Shown here in pieces: positions 11,971 to 24,077 of a stretch of 64,000 nt of DNA (position 1 is the stretch's first letter; each line of letters begins with the position of its first letter). A model generated the notes under the pieces. That model had not been told where the DNA came from. It ran no database searches and worked only from the letters and a program-made list of their open reading frames with translations. A program made the position numbers and the translations under genes. This DNA comes from Rachycentron canadum (Eukaryota > Chordata > Actinopteri > Carangiformes > Rachycentridae), in contig CM076660.1 of the NCBI GenBank assembly GCA_038496675.1, positions 1,240,180-1,304,179 of the forward strand. Reading direction: 5' to 3'.

Positions 11971-14900
11971 ATGGATGATGGTCTCATTTTTTACAAGGCG
12001 ATGTTCTCGGCCGTTTAGGTTGGAGGACTCGTTGAACCGATGAGAGGCGACGATATGTGATCTGGATTTCCATTCTGTCTGGTCCACCTGAGTTGTAAGT
12101 GGTCTATAAAGAGCCCTATAGATACTGGGGGAAGCAGTGGACTGATTATTTAACACATTGACTCATCTCAGCACATTATGCTCATCATTACATGCTATTG
12201 TTGGACGTATGGTGCAGCAGTTTGAAACCTCTCTGGCTTGCTCCCCAACAATTCATGTGTTATCTAACTGGGGATGGTTTTTATGGCGGCCTCTGTAATT
12301 ACACTTTCAGGAAAGTTCACATTTATTTGCAGTATCCCACAAGGCTTTATTCCTCTGCGGTATGAGGTATCATGTGCCACCGAGGGCCAACTACCTGCCC
12401 CCAACCAATCGCATCAGCCGGTGTCTCCACTGATGAGTCCCCTCTTCTGTCTGAATGTGTGCTAATCAGTGATGGAGTCATTTGTTGGCGTGACATCCTT
12501 CAGACTCTCAGACATACACGGGACACGATGGTCCGTCCAAGTCATCTTAGCAGGACAAAAGCACCACGTTGATTTCTGCTGATGACACCAACCCCCAACC
12601 TGATGAGATGCAGCGAGGAACTCCAACAAAAGTTCTTACAACACAAGTCGTTTTTACAGTTCATTCATGCATTCATTCACACTCTCATGTGACTAACTCT
12701 CTTGTCGTTTCAGACCCTGCCACTCCAACCTGCTCAGCACTAACTCGAGCCTCCTGACTCTTCCCACCTACTCACCTGTTCTTGATTCCTGAATCAAGAA
12801 CAGGTGGGAAAGCAGATATCCTAGAAAAAAATTAAACTGCAAATCATAAACTACTAGAACTTCACATACATTTTTTTTCTTATTTGTCCAAAGGCCAGAT
12901 TCAACGTCATTCCTTCCTTGAACCTTTCAGCTGATATTGAAATCTGTGGAAAGACAATGGGGGGAAACAAGTGGGTTGGTGATTTTTGGAGAAACAACAA
13001 AGTGGGATTAACAAATCATTGGCAACCTCCTGGAATTACCATCAGGTGGACAAAGCCAACAAAATAATTCAAGAAAACATAACTTCACAAACAAAGCCCG
13101 GTTTATTAGGTCGACCTAACTACGGCTAATCCAGTCTAGCACAACAGCCCAGCAATGAAGTCCACTTTCATGAAGGTTGTCTAGATTATTGACCTGTGTC
13201 AATTTACCCAAAAAACATGTTTGGTTTGGTTGGGAATACTGACGAGTGACACCATCAGTCATATCAGAAGCTCACTGCCCAGCTCCTGAGGGTCAGTGAG
13301 GGCAGCGAGGGCAGTAGCGTACTCGGTATTGAGAAACAGCCCCTCAGTAGCTATCAGTTGGATATTTCGAGGAAAACCACTGCACTGCCACAAAACTGTA
13401 GTGAGGACTCTCCAGCCTCACTTACACAGCTGCTGTTTCCTGCTGAGGCTTTCACAGTTTTTAAATCTATTTTATTGTCTCTCATTGCCAGCTTTCTTAA
13501 TTGATTAGTCTTTTTTTAAAATTTTGAACTGCACTAACATGTATCAAATGTGCCGTTATTGAATTTTGGGATCTGATGCCCCACACGACTGGTTACATTG
13601 GAGAGATGTTACCCTCCCCCATCCACTGCAGCATTTACATGTCTGTTTTCAGTTAATTAGTTTTTTTTTTTTAATATTGTGCTTAAATTAAAATTTATTT
13701 TCTGGTGAATATACAATTAAGCTCTGGTTATAACGAACCTCCCACACTGCTTCTATATTGCTCAAATCTACTGCATAATGTAGGGTGGGAGCTGTATTAA
13801 GACACGAGTCCTGCTACAACTTCATCTTCACATTTAGGAACATTTTCTGAAACTAAAACCCTATGTGGGCAATTATAATACAGTCACCCATCAGCCTAAT
13901 TGCCACAATATACAAAGATCCTTCTTTCATTACACCTCTTTGATTGCTAATTTGCGGGCATTTAACAGAACCAGAAATGAAATATTTTCACAGCAGCAAC
14001 ACTGAGATATCTCCTAGCCGGCGAGTTTCTACATCAACTCTGTGTCACTTCCATACGTTCCTGTGTTTTTATCTCTTCATGTTTTGTAATTACGCATTTT
14101 GTTGGACGCCTTGCGGCAAACTAATTTTCCCATTAGGGACCATAAAATGTTGAAGTTGAGCTGCATTAGTCATCCCCTGAGCGCTGGATTCATGAAGTTA
14201 GCACTCTCTGCCTCAAATGTAATTAGTGTCTTCGGCTGTAACTCTATTTCACACTTCCAAAATGCACTGCATGCTTATTGTCCCACTCTCATTATTCCTT
14301 TCATTCTGCTGAAATGAATTGCATGTGAACTGTGACAACAGCCTGCCGACGGACTCGGCTCCACTTTCCTTTTTTCCTCCCTTTCTTCCATCTCTTGCTT
14401 TCTGTCTGTTGACCTTTCGGTAAAGGCTGCTTGAGGTACTGAGGTTTAATTGTCCCCAATGAGAGCCAGTAACTCCGATCCCATCAACAGCGTGGGATTT
14501 AACACCGGCAGCAGCCAATTCTGCATTCAGTCGGCTGGAGTGGCAAGAAATGGGCTGTTTTGGAGGCAGCACGGGACTAATTCGTGAGGGAAGATGCTGG
14601 ACCTGAATCAGGAAAATGCTCAGAGCCTTGACCTGAGTAGGTAGGTTCCTCAGCAATTTGTCACATTAAAGCTTAAGCATTATCAATTGGTCTTCATTTA
14701 AAATCAGATAAAGCAAGAAAAGAAATTCTCATACAGGGAGCTTTGTAGAGTGATTGACATTTTTGATGATAAGACACTTTAACAATTAACTGACTGAAAC
14801 TCACCGGATTGATTCATTTTGTTTCAAGCAGGTGAAAGTGCAAACAAAGGTGAACGAACCTGTACCATCCGTCATAACAAAAGCAAAAGAAACACCTTCA

Positions 14901-15140
14901 TTTCATTAAACTGGTGACACCATTAAGTCTAAAACATGTCCGAAGGTTGCTTTATTACCACAAGTCAACTCTAAAATCAAGACCAAGTCCTTTCTGTTTC
15001 ACATCCAAACTCTTTATTACTGGTCTGTCAGCTGGTTCGTAACATGCCATCATGAGCTAAACTAAACTAAAACTAAACTACAGACTGTAAATGAAGATGG
15101 ACGAATACCTCTCTGACATCATCCCCAGGTTTCTGAAGCT
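11971..15140. other. Intronic sequence with a perfect palindrome
   Basis: No gene was recognised. The palindrome at 12773-12806 is listed separately. The stretch at about 13860-14330 is AT-rich, free of obvious repeats and homeodomain-site-rich, and looks like conserved non-coding sequence. The 135-codon minus-strand frame at 14249-14656 over it has no domain signature and is not called. Confidence 0.45.
12773..12806. repeat. Perfect 16-bp inverted repeat (34-bp palindrome)
   Basis: The left arm CACCTGTTCTTGATTC (12773-12788) and right arm GAATCAAGAACAGGTG (12791-12806) are exact reverse complements separated by only CT. Both ends carry an E-box (CACCTG/CAGGTG). Confidence 0.97.
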
Positions 15141-15310
15141 CAGAGTCGGCTGCTCCACTGTTGCCATCTTGGCAGTGCCTGACTCTGCCTATAGCTCCTA
15201 GCTAATCCAAAAAAAGGGGCAAAAAGGTGGGGCTGAGACTTTGTTGCTGGCTGGTTCGTGGCAAGCATACTCTCCCCATCTGTCACTCAAAGCGGCAACA
15301 CCCTCCATTA
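15141..15310 (+). repeat. Dispersed repeat family D copy
   Basis: It shares with 52236-52370 the blocks 'ctgttgccatcttggc', 'gcctgactctgcc/gcctaacttcct', 'ctaatccaaa/ctaattaaaa', 'aaggtgggg' and 'tggcaagcat'. The copies are clearly related but diverged, so this is an older family. Confidence 0.6.
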
Positions 15311-17224
15311 TACATCAATTTAATCCTTAATGTAAAACTGTATGTAAAATGTAAACAGTTGACTTCAACACAAATTCACCCCTCGTACAGCTGTCATGAC
15401 GAAAACAGGTTTTTTTTTGTACCGGGCTGAAAACATGTTTATATAAAGTTTGACATTTTAGCATGAGAGTCTATGGGGACTGACTCCTGTGGTCGGTTTT
15501 AGACAACGAATCGATTTTTCTAGGTTGTGACTGGTGATCAAAGTAGAGTTGATGAGTAATAAATAACAGTAGACTATTTATCTTTGGACATGGGATCTAA
15601 AGTCCTTCTATGTCCAAAAGTCCATGTGAAGTCTTGAGTCTTTTGTTGTTCAGGTCAGTGATGTAGTGAATGACTAAATGACTGAATGATGATTGAATGA
15701 CGACCACAGCACTGGACACTGGTGAGTGAAATGTTCTCATAACCAAGATGACTGAGGTCCCAGTCTGCAGAAATATGACCTCAGTTTTTATTTCCAGTAT
15801 GTAGCTCCAAGTCACAACAGAAATTATCTCAAAGCGCATCGTGCAAAGTGACTTATTTAAATATAATGAATTTAACATGAGTAAACAAATGAAGCTTTAA
15901 CATCATACAGTGGTTTTCTTTCCACTAATCCAGATTCAGGATCTGTCAGAAGGTCCACGCCTAAGGATAATACAGATAATACAACTGAGGCCATATAAAG
16001 CCAATAAAGTAAGGCCAGTCATATCATAACAATGTTACAGAAGCTCAAATGTTCTTTCAGTCATCACCCACATCATCACCACCTGCCTTCCTTTCCCCTC
16101 CCCCTTCCCCGGCTCTTTACCCACTCCCCCTCTTTCCCTGAGCGAATCCCCTGAAAAACCTTATCATCGCAGCTCTGAGAAAGCGGCAGGCTGCAATCAG
16201 AGGGAAAATGACTGCCTTTTCTCCTGTTTCTATCAGCAACGATCTACAGCAGAGCTACGGATGTTTATCTGAGAGTCTTCAAACGCATTATGACTGAACT
16301 GCTCTCTGCAAAGGGAAAATCATCTCATATTGCACCTCGTCCTTTTCCCCCCATCCACACAAAAACAGATATAATTGTGCAGATTTTCATGAAAGAAAAA
16401 AAAAACCTGTTGGGCTGAAAAAGTTGAAGAATTCAAACCTTTTTTTGGGGAAAAACTCTGGCTCCTGGATTCTTATTTTATTTATATTTATATTCTTATC
16501 TTATTCTGAAAAATGAGATGAGTGGCCACGTTATCTGTCCATAAAACGAATAGGGAGCGGTGTATTTTCTATCATTTTGGATTGAGTTACTTCAATTGTA
16601 GGTGTTTCTCCGTAGTTTTAAGTCTTGTATGAGTCTCAGCGAGGGAGTTTCTTTCTGATTAAAGACTTTGATGTAGTACAGTTGTTTCCTTGCTCCTCTG
16701 GAAAGCCCCCACACAACAAACATACTGACCTCCTCCATCGATTGGTTTCTGGGTCTAAACAGGCACATGGGTGGCACGGGGGTAAATTTCTCCGCTGAGC
16801 AATACCTCCTGTTTCCTTTTGAGCAGCAATGAACATAGGTGTTCAACAAACTGGGCAGCAGCTGAGTCTTATTTTAGCATCTACTGAAATTTTTATTTAT
16901 TTATTTTTTTGTTTGTTTTGTTTTTTCAATTTTTGTGGTGTTTCCATTATTTTGTCCATTTAATTGAAGATAGGCAAAATATCAAATTATTGTACACATG
17001 TGCCACATTTTCATCAAGTCCATGAAAAAATTAGGAAATTATAAAAAACAGATTTGCCGCCTCATGGTTGTCTGCCTTTGCCGCTCATGTAAGTTTTAAG
17101 GACACATCCCTGTTCATCCAGTATCGGCCCAGGTTGGAGGACTGCAGTCCAGCATCATTAAACTGGTTTATGGTTCTGTTCAGCCTCTCACAGCTCTTGG
17201 TTCAGCTTAGAGTCAGAACCTGGT
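15311..17224. other. Intronic sequence, no gene seen
   Basis: Nothing recognisable apart from a C/T-rich patch at about 16080-16145 and AT-rich runs at 16440-16500 and 16890-16930. The minus-strand frames at 16592-16849 overlap in two registers and are not supported. Confidence 0.45.
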
Positions 17225-17331
17225 CCGATTTAAAGCAGAAAAACTTCACGGTGACTTCAGACATTTAACAGAAACCACCTCAACTTAACCAAAGGGCTTT
17301 TTGTTGCCTCAACCACAGACAGGACTCTGGT
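17225..17331 (+). repeat. Dispersed repeat family F copy
   Basis: This block is nearly identical to the reverse complement of 29232-29333. Examples of shared sequence are 'ttaaagcagaaaaacttcac' and 'cttaaccaaagggctttttg'. The pair is about 12 kb apart in opposite orientation inside the same intron. Confidence 0.85.
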
Positions 17332-18435
17332 CGCTGGTGTGCCGATGAAACGCTGCACGCCCACCGTCCACCTCCTGCCACCAGCTCTCCATTCATTCAG
17401 AAAATAAATAGCCTCTTAACATAATCCAGCCTGCGACGTACTTCCAGTTGCAGTTTAATGATCGTATATTACATCATTAGAGGTAAAGGAGCATCGTGGA
17501 GTGGAGACATGTCGCTGTGCTGCAGAGGAAAAAAGAAAACGAAACAATGCTAATAATGTGGACACCTTAAACAGTCTCACCCAGAGGTTAATGGAAAACG
17601 ACACCGTTTTAAGGCTGACTGAAGACTCTGCAGCTGCCACCGCACTGCAGCGGCCCAAATCTCTCCATCCCATAAACCAGCACAACAACAAGCACCGCAG
17701 CTCTTTATATGACAGGCCACATTTAGCTCAGCGCTGTGCGCGTGTGCGTGAGAGAGAAACAGAGGCTGACATGTGTGTGTCTGTCTCTGGGCTGTAAGTA
17801 TGGGTGGCGCTCCTCTCTCAGATTACAGGAGTAGATAACAATCTCAGCAGCTCTGAGGTCATCCGCCGTCCTCGCCGTTTACAAAACGAACAGTGCCAGA
17901 GCCTCGACTGTTATATCAGAGCGTGGGTCACCACATAAAGGAGGGGTAATGGTTCAAGTCTGATTTTATGTGTGGTTTTTCCCTCCAAGATGATTTTGCT
18001 GTGGAGCTCATCCCTGCTGACAGAAGATGCATTGGGCTTCATCTGGGCCCACAACCAGGTCAACTTATCTGCCTGTGGCGAGTTTGCCAGAAATGATAGA
18101 TTCATCATTCTCAGCGTTCAGTGAGTCAGAGTTGGGGAGTGTTGAATTACATGAACAACAAGATGTCTTTGTTATTTTATTTTACCATTGCCCCTCTACT
18201 GTAATTGAACCCTCTTTGACCAACCCTGACTGCTGGGAAGACACGTCCAGGCAATGAATTTGTCAGGCAGTCACCACCATGCACATGACCTTTGTGTTGT
18301 CCATGTGCAAAAGCCAAAGGCAGGCATTTGTACAGTGCTCACACTGCCATCATGCCACCGTGTCTAAAGGCTGAGGAAGAGTCACTATGGCCACACTTTC
18401 AGCTCTTTTAGAGACACATTGAGGATTTTGTGTTG
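17332..18435. other. Intronic sequence, no gene seen
   Basis: No exon, RNA gene or recognised repeat. Several short frames at 17455-17797 overlap on both strands. Confidence 0.45.
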
Positions 18436-19050
18436 TCATTTTTAAAAATGTCTCCAAGTCTCCACAGATTCAGAATCAGCTCAACCTCAGCTAATTATAC
18501 ATGTGACTCAGAGTAGCTCAGAGAACAGGAGGAAACTAAAAACACAGTGAATTTCTCCTTATTTTCTAGATAAAAACACTGTAAACCAGAATAACCAAAG
18601 AAAACTTCAACACAGGAAGTTCCACACATGTGTTTGTGTTGTTCTAGAGCTGATTTGAAGTTTCTCTCTTTATCTGATCTGAGTTCTGCTCATTCTTTGG
18701 AGCAGTAATGATGAAAAATCAGCTCCAAAGCCTCTAATGCTCTAAATATCTTATTGTCCATGTCTCTCTGTCTTTATTCTGTCACTACAATAAACTCAGA
18801 GCAACTTCTCCTCCCTCTGAGATCAGAAAAATACAGGATTGATCCCATTGACTTTGGCTACAAGCAGCTGACAGCTAGGCCTCTGAAGGAGACACTCTGA
18901 TTGGCTGTGACATCACCCACTGGAGCCAATAGGAGTGTCCCATGTAGAGACGTGACTCTAGACGTCTCTATCAAAGATGGAGGATGGGAATGGATGGATA
19001 AACACACAGAAGTAAAGCAGCAATGCTCCAGTCAAAGGCTCAGACTGATC
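18436..19050 (+). repeat. Dispersed repeat family A, copy 2 (near full length)
   Basis: It matches 46455-47101 from 'tttttaaaaatgtc' to 'ggctcagactgatc' with very few mismatches. It lacks about 29 bp present in copies 1 and 3 ('taaagactctgttcactgta' and what follows). Inside are two oppositely oriented CCAAT motifs (ATTGGCT and AGCCAAT) flanking 'gtgacatcaccc'. No terminal inverted repeats or poly(A) tail can be seen. Confidence 0.93.
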
Positions 19051-19377
19051 TGAAATCTGAAACCTGACCTGATGTTGTTTGTGAGTGTATCAACGGAAAT
19101 AAGTGACAAACACTGATGAAGTGACATTCTTTAAATTCTCCATGAATAGCTGTTTTTAAATGTCCTTGGTTCTGCAATAAGCTCAGTTGATGTGACTTTT
19201 TTTGTATTGCATTCGTCTTACTTGTCTGTTCTAGATGCACACTGTCAATTTTTAGTAGTTTGAAAGTTTGAAAGTGAAGCTACAGTTTCTAAGTAGCTTC
19301 CCCAACACTGGAAATCCTCCTTGGCCAAAAATTCTCAGCCACGTCTGTTTGATCCTCAGATGCTTCTGCTACATTTG
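19051..19377. other. Intronic sequence, no gene seen
   Basis: About 330 bp between the family A copy and the L2-type tail, with nothing recognisable. Confidence 0.5.
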
Positions 19378-19640
19378 CTTCTCCATGCAGGGTCACCAAG
19401 GGGCTGGAGCCAATCCCAGCTGACATTGGGCAAACGCGGGTCAGACCCTGGACAGATCGCCTGTCTATCACAGGGCAGCTATGGGCAATTTAGAGTCAGA
19501 AGATGTATTTGACTGTGGGAGGAAGCTGAAGTACCTGGAGGGAACCTACTCAGGCAAAAAAGAGGGACATGCAAACTCCACACATAAAAGCCCCGGGGTT
19601 AGGGTTCAAACCTTCTTGCTGTGAGGCTAAGGTGCACATT
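19378..19640 (+). mobile_element. L2-type LINE 3' end (or SINE sharing that tail)
   Basis: The ordered blocks 'cagggtcaccaaggggctgg', 'gaccctggacagatcgcctg', 'gggcaatttagagtca', 'actgtgggaggaa', 'catgcaaactccacac' and 'cttcttgctgtgaggc' follow the 3' untranslated region widely seen in fish L2-clade (Maui-like) LINEs and in SINEs that borrowed it. No reverse transcriptase coding remains. The assignment rests on recalled sequence, not a search. Confidence 0.85.
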
Positions 19641-21588
19641 TCTCCAAACTGAAATAGAAAACGACTGTATGCTGCTGAGAAGCATCACAAAATAGCAATG
19701 TCATGATCTCGCCTTGGAGTAGTCTCTCTCTCTGCTCCGAAAATAAGCACAGGAACTCCTCCTTGCTATTTTTGGTTCAAAGCTAATTTTCAGTGTTTTT
19801 CCTGGGAGGGATTCAGAGACACTTGACAAACAAGAGCCCAGATTTCCTCAGGCAGAAAACTCAAGAGCCAGATATCTGGAAACTGGACAAATAAAACCCA
19901 ACTGACATGATACCAGCAGAAGTAAGTGAGAAAACACTTTTCTTGGGTGAACCAGCACTTGAACCCTTTTGAATGTCAAGCACATCCTGTCATGTCACCC
20001 CGGGTCTAAAATATAACCTCACATATTCAATTTTCCTCTTTGAGTGTAAATATGACAGTAGCAGCCTCCACTTCACATTCAGAGACATCACTGTGACCTT
20101 GCCAAAGTTTCCTGCTGGAATCTGTATTCAACAAACCAGCGAACATGAATAAACAACGTACGGCGGGGAGCTGCCGGGGAGCTGGTGAGCCCCGGTGGTT
20201 TGGCTGAAGAGGGGAAGGTCAAGCTCCCCTTCTGGACTTGGAGAGGCAGAGTTGCCGGCACCACCAGCCCCACTCGGGTCCCTCCTGGGACTGGGCTGGG
20301 GAGTAGTGGTGGAGTGCGACGCAAGCAGCTCTTGGTTCAACGGCCCGAGTGTGGATCTGCTGCAAACCTCCTCCGGCGGGCGCCGACTCTGCCTCCCAGG
20401 ACCGGTGATCCGTATCACGCAGTCGCAACAGTTCGCCTCACTTCTCTTTAAGTACAGGCTCCAGTGGGGGACACCAGGTAGAGAAAATGGAAAGTGTTTT
20501 GTGTTTTTTATCCCTCCCTCCCCGTCATTAATCTCCCCCTGGCAGCAGGGACCGGACAGACTCTCCGTGGTTGTGTGTCCTGTTAAAGTGCTCTGCAGTA
20601 ACAAAGTTAACTCCTATCTGTCAGCATAACGGCGCTTTGTAAGTCAACTGACTTAGGAGTTTTGAATTTGCACTATGTCCACAGATGATGGATGTCTGAA
20701 AGTACTGGAGACTTTCAGACCCTGGAATGGACTAAATGCAGTTGTAAAAGTTTCTGATACATCAACATTTGCTTTATGTTTCCTTTTTGGGAGGACATTA
20801 ATCTTATTTTCATTGCAAAAGCTCCAAAAAAAAGTTTGAAACCCTCGGAGGCTTTTCTTCTCTTTTTGTGATAGATACATGGGATAGCTTTCCTATGTGC
20901 TTCCACACTAGTTTCCCGAAATCCATCCCCCTTTCCTTCCTCTTCTGTCTTCTAGCCCCCCCCCCACCCACCACCACCACCACCAGAGACCGTTACAGCA
21001 GAAACTTTTAACTTGTCACTCCAAGAGAAGCTGCTGTGATGGAAAGAAAACCCCACCTGCTTTAACAGATTTCATGTCACGTTGCTTCAGGCAAAAAAAT
21101 CTGCTCTGCTGCTGGTTTGTCTTCATCTAAACTGTCAATAACTTCTTCTTCTTCTTGTTTTTTTTTTTTTTTTTCAAATCTGTGATTGTGGAAAACATCT
21201 AGTTTGCTGATTGTCGTTTTGTTCAGCTGTCATTTATCTCGCACTAATTATCTCGGTTTTGACACCGGTAATTCCCGAGCTCACGCATCAATGTGGTTTT
21301 TCTCGCTTCAAGGAAGACACTGCTCATCACTGCTGCAGTAAACACAGTACAGAGTATATTTTATACTATTTGCCAGCAGAAAGTGAAGAGGGAGGACTGT
21401 GCATCTGACCGGGCGTGAAAGAGAGACGTGGTAAAGCGAGTACCACAAAGGCAAAGAGAAAAAAGATATGGCAGCTCATAACGCTGAACCAGAAAAGCCT
21501 TTTGCCAAAACAAGTTAGTCTTCACCCTTGAATCCCTTTTTTCTTATAAACAGAGTTTAAAAACACTTAACAAATCTCACCTCTCACA
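19641..21588. other. Intronic sequence with an internal GC/CpG-rich patch
   Basis: The segment 20155-20440 is much richer in GC and CpG than its neighbours ('ccggcgggcgccgactctgc' lies within the denser part). This makes both strands open for more than 140 codons over 20128-20629. Neither translation has a recognisable domain, and the composition alone explains the openness. It could be a CpG island, an alternative promoter or an inserted element of unknown type. Poly(T) and (CTT)n runs lie near 21140-21175. Confidence 0.4.
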
Positions 21589-21893
21589 CTGTGTCTACAC
21601 AGGCGACGTAGCGTAAGCAGCGCGTTCGCGCCATCTGTGTGTTCGCCCACGTTTTGGAAGCTCTCAGAGCGAAACATGCGGTCGTCACTTTAGTTACACG
21701 TGTAAAGCACAAGAAAATAGACCCGAAGTGTAAAATCACGCTTCAGGCCACATCAACAGGCGCGAAACAGGAGTCTTCACGCCGCCTGTGGAGATGGCTG
21801 GATCGATTAAAACAGAAATGTATCTGCTCTGTCAGACGCATGTGAGGCGGACGGCTGTGAAACATGGCTGACACACTTTCAGTGTAGACACAG
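21589..21893. mobile_element. Candidate 305-bp MITE with 12-bp terminal inverted repeats
   Basis: The left end CTGTGTCTACAC (21589-21600) and right end GTGTAGACACAG (21882-21893) are exact inverted repeats. The interior is unusually CpG-rich ('gcagcgcgttcgcgccatct') compared with the flanks, has no coding capacity, and has a length typical of miniature DNA transposons. I did not find a convincing target-site duplication, so the superfamily is left open. Confidence 0.6.
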
Positions 21894-21930
21894 AGCAGCA
21901 CACAGACGCTTCCCTAACCCTTTGTCAGAC

Positions 21931-22190
21931 CTGCTTTATAATCAAAGACCACATGGGGGGTCTACCTTTAGACCATATGGACCTTTAAATACTTGAAACT
22001 AGAGACTGAGACCATAAACTCATTAGGAAAACGTTTACTGAGCTAATAAATCAAGGGAGAAGTAGGGACATTTTCCCATAGACTTCAATACAATCTGACT
22101 TCTTTAACAACCAGTAGAGTCGCCCCTTGATGGTCATTAGAGAGAATGAAGGTTTAAGGCTTTAAGGCTCTTCAGCTTTGTCCTCATTTA
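21931..22190 (-). repeat. Family B fragment followed by a family C copy
   Basis: The first part (about 21931-21990) is the B terminus with 'tgctttataatcaaagacca' and one 'accatatggacctttaa' unit. It runs straight into a good C copy (about 22000-22190, 'actgagctaataaatcaagg', 'tggtcattagagagaatgaa'). Both are in reverse orientation. Confidence 0.85.
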
Positions 22191-22755
22191 TCAAATAACA
22201 TCACAATAACAATATCTGCTAAAAACAGTTGCAATATGATTTGATTTTGACACATTGTTCAGCCCTAAAATAAATGAATTTATAAATGAATGAATAAAAG
22301 TTTAGTTTTGCCTCCAATTGGATCAAACAGGAAACACATGCTTCCTTATTAGTGGTGTTTTTCAGGTTTTCAGACGGCAGAGACTCAGATAACTAGGCGG
22401 AGTGCTGACACTCACAAGTTAACAACACTAAAGTCTCTCCATTACATCAGTTCCCTCCTCCCTGCAGGCCTCTCTTTTGGCAGGCAAATAGGCCTGGTTC
22501 ACTGGAGTGGAAGGACCCGGACAAGAGGGCAGCTAATACATCACCACCACCACCACCTCCTCCTCCCCTCGTTTTACTCATTACCACACCAGCTCTGGAT
22601 GCCATGTACATGAGGTGCAGCCACTTTAATCTGTCTCAATCTGAAAGGCCTCAGCCGGTCTATTTACCACGACGGGAGGCAGGAAACGTGGCCGCAACGG
22701 TCTGTAGATCTCTGGAGGCAAACTCACATAGCCACTCGAGCACAATACACCCACG

Positions 22756-22786
<31 letters not shown>

Positions 22787-23910
22787 CTGCATGACAAACA
22801 GCACACATCCACCACTGACGTATAGCCCCTACACTGCTGACGTTGACAACCACATGTGAAGAGGAGGTGGACACCGACTGACTCCTACAGACCCTTCGAT
22901 TCTTCCCCACGACTGGAGGCTCTCCTGTAGTTTTAATGCACTGAGACCACAGTGGAAAGAACCAAAACCCAAAGACCACAGGCTGGTCTTTGGTCTTAAA
23001 ACTAGCTGGTGCTCATTTATGATCCTAATTGAAGGCATTTTAACACTTCATCTTAAATATATGGCAGTTCTTTTAACTTTTAATGAATTTACTGCCCTGG
23101 GGGCCTCGTAGTTTCTGACCCCAGAGCTTCACTTAGCTTTACACATACTCTGCTACACTTATATGTGAGAGAAAATATGTGCACTCCAGACATCAAGAAA
23201 AGTCAAGAGAAATTTCCTAAAGCATAAATCCAGAAAAAAGTAGTTTTATATTTGTTATTTTCATGTAGTAAAGAAATTGCAGAGTAAGGTCTTAACCTGC
23301 TCTATCACTGCACTGACTGTGTTAGTTAAAAAGTTTTTGAGGGTGAATATGAAAAAACTAAATGAATGTACATGTCCAGAGTCAAAAGGTTACAGCAAAT
23401 TAAACTTGAAATTTCTTAACCTTTCTATTCTGTCCATGGTTCACAGACTTTTTAAATTGACATATCTTAAAATAAAAAACTTTTGGAACATAAAGCGATA
23501 AAGTTATCATGAGGCAACAGTTATTTCAAGTATCTAGTATATTTTCTCTATTCGTCTTCCAGTGTCTGAAATCCAAACAAGTGGAAGCAAGGCGCTGAAG
23601 TCGAAGTTGCCCCTGATGGCTGGCTAGCTGCTCATGTCACAGCTCTGCCGCCAGCTTTCTGTTCAGGCCTCGGTCGGCAGCTACTCCCCTCTGCATCAAC
23701 ACTTCTAAATGACGTTGTAGTTCTGGTTTTGGATCAACAACTAAAAGACTTTAGCAGCAAATCATAAGAGTGCATTGATTTGGTATCAGATTCTGAGCTA
23801 CACGGCAGATTGCTGTTGTTTACTTTGCAGCCACCGGCTCAGGAAAGGGAGCACAATTTTCCATTAGTTCAGGAACAAACATTAAAGTTCCCCTCAAGTT
23901 AAAAGTCTTT
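22191..23910. other. Intronic sequence with (CA)n microsatellite
   Basis: There is a perfect CA tract at about 22759-22786, a (CAC)n-like patch at 22540-22560 and otherwise nothing recognisable. Frames through the CA tract on both strands are low-complexity artefacts. Confidence 0.5.
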
Positions 23911-24077
23911 ACGGTACTAAAGGTAGATTTTAAAGGTCCATATAGTCTAAAGGTAGATATTAAAGGTCCATACGGTCTAAAGGTAGATGTTAAAGGTCCA
24001 TACGGTCTAAAGGTAGATGTTAAAGGTCCATACAGTGTAATTGTAGATGTTAAAGGTCCATACGGTCTAAAGGTAGA
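23911..24077 (+). repeat. 30-bp minisatellite inside a family B MITE
   Basis: About five and a half head-to-tail units with an exact 30-bp period. Unit starts fall at 23931, 23961, 23991, 24021 and 24051, each reading 'taaaggtccatacggtctaa' then 'aggtagatgt' with small changes. The unit includes the MITE's own terminal motif (TAAAGGTCC), so the array looks like expansion of the subterminal region of the element. Confidence 0.93.

Noticed and set aside
14249..14656. 135-codon minus-strand frame
   Set aside because: No domain. The DNA beneath looks like non-coding AT-rich sequence.
20128..20629. Open frames of 158 (minus) and 144 (plus) codons
   Set aside because: Both arise from a GC-rich patch with few stop codons; no domain, no splice context, and both strands open at once.
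22626..22979. 117-codon minus frame with a CVCV run
   Set aside because: The run is the translated (CA)n microsatellite.
23911..24077. Regularly spaced 30-bp repeats resembling a CRISPR array
   Set aside because: There are no unique spacers; the units are directly tandem and lie inside a eukaryotic MITE. It is a minisatellite.
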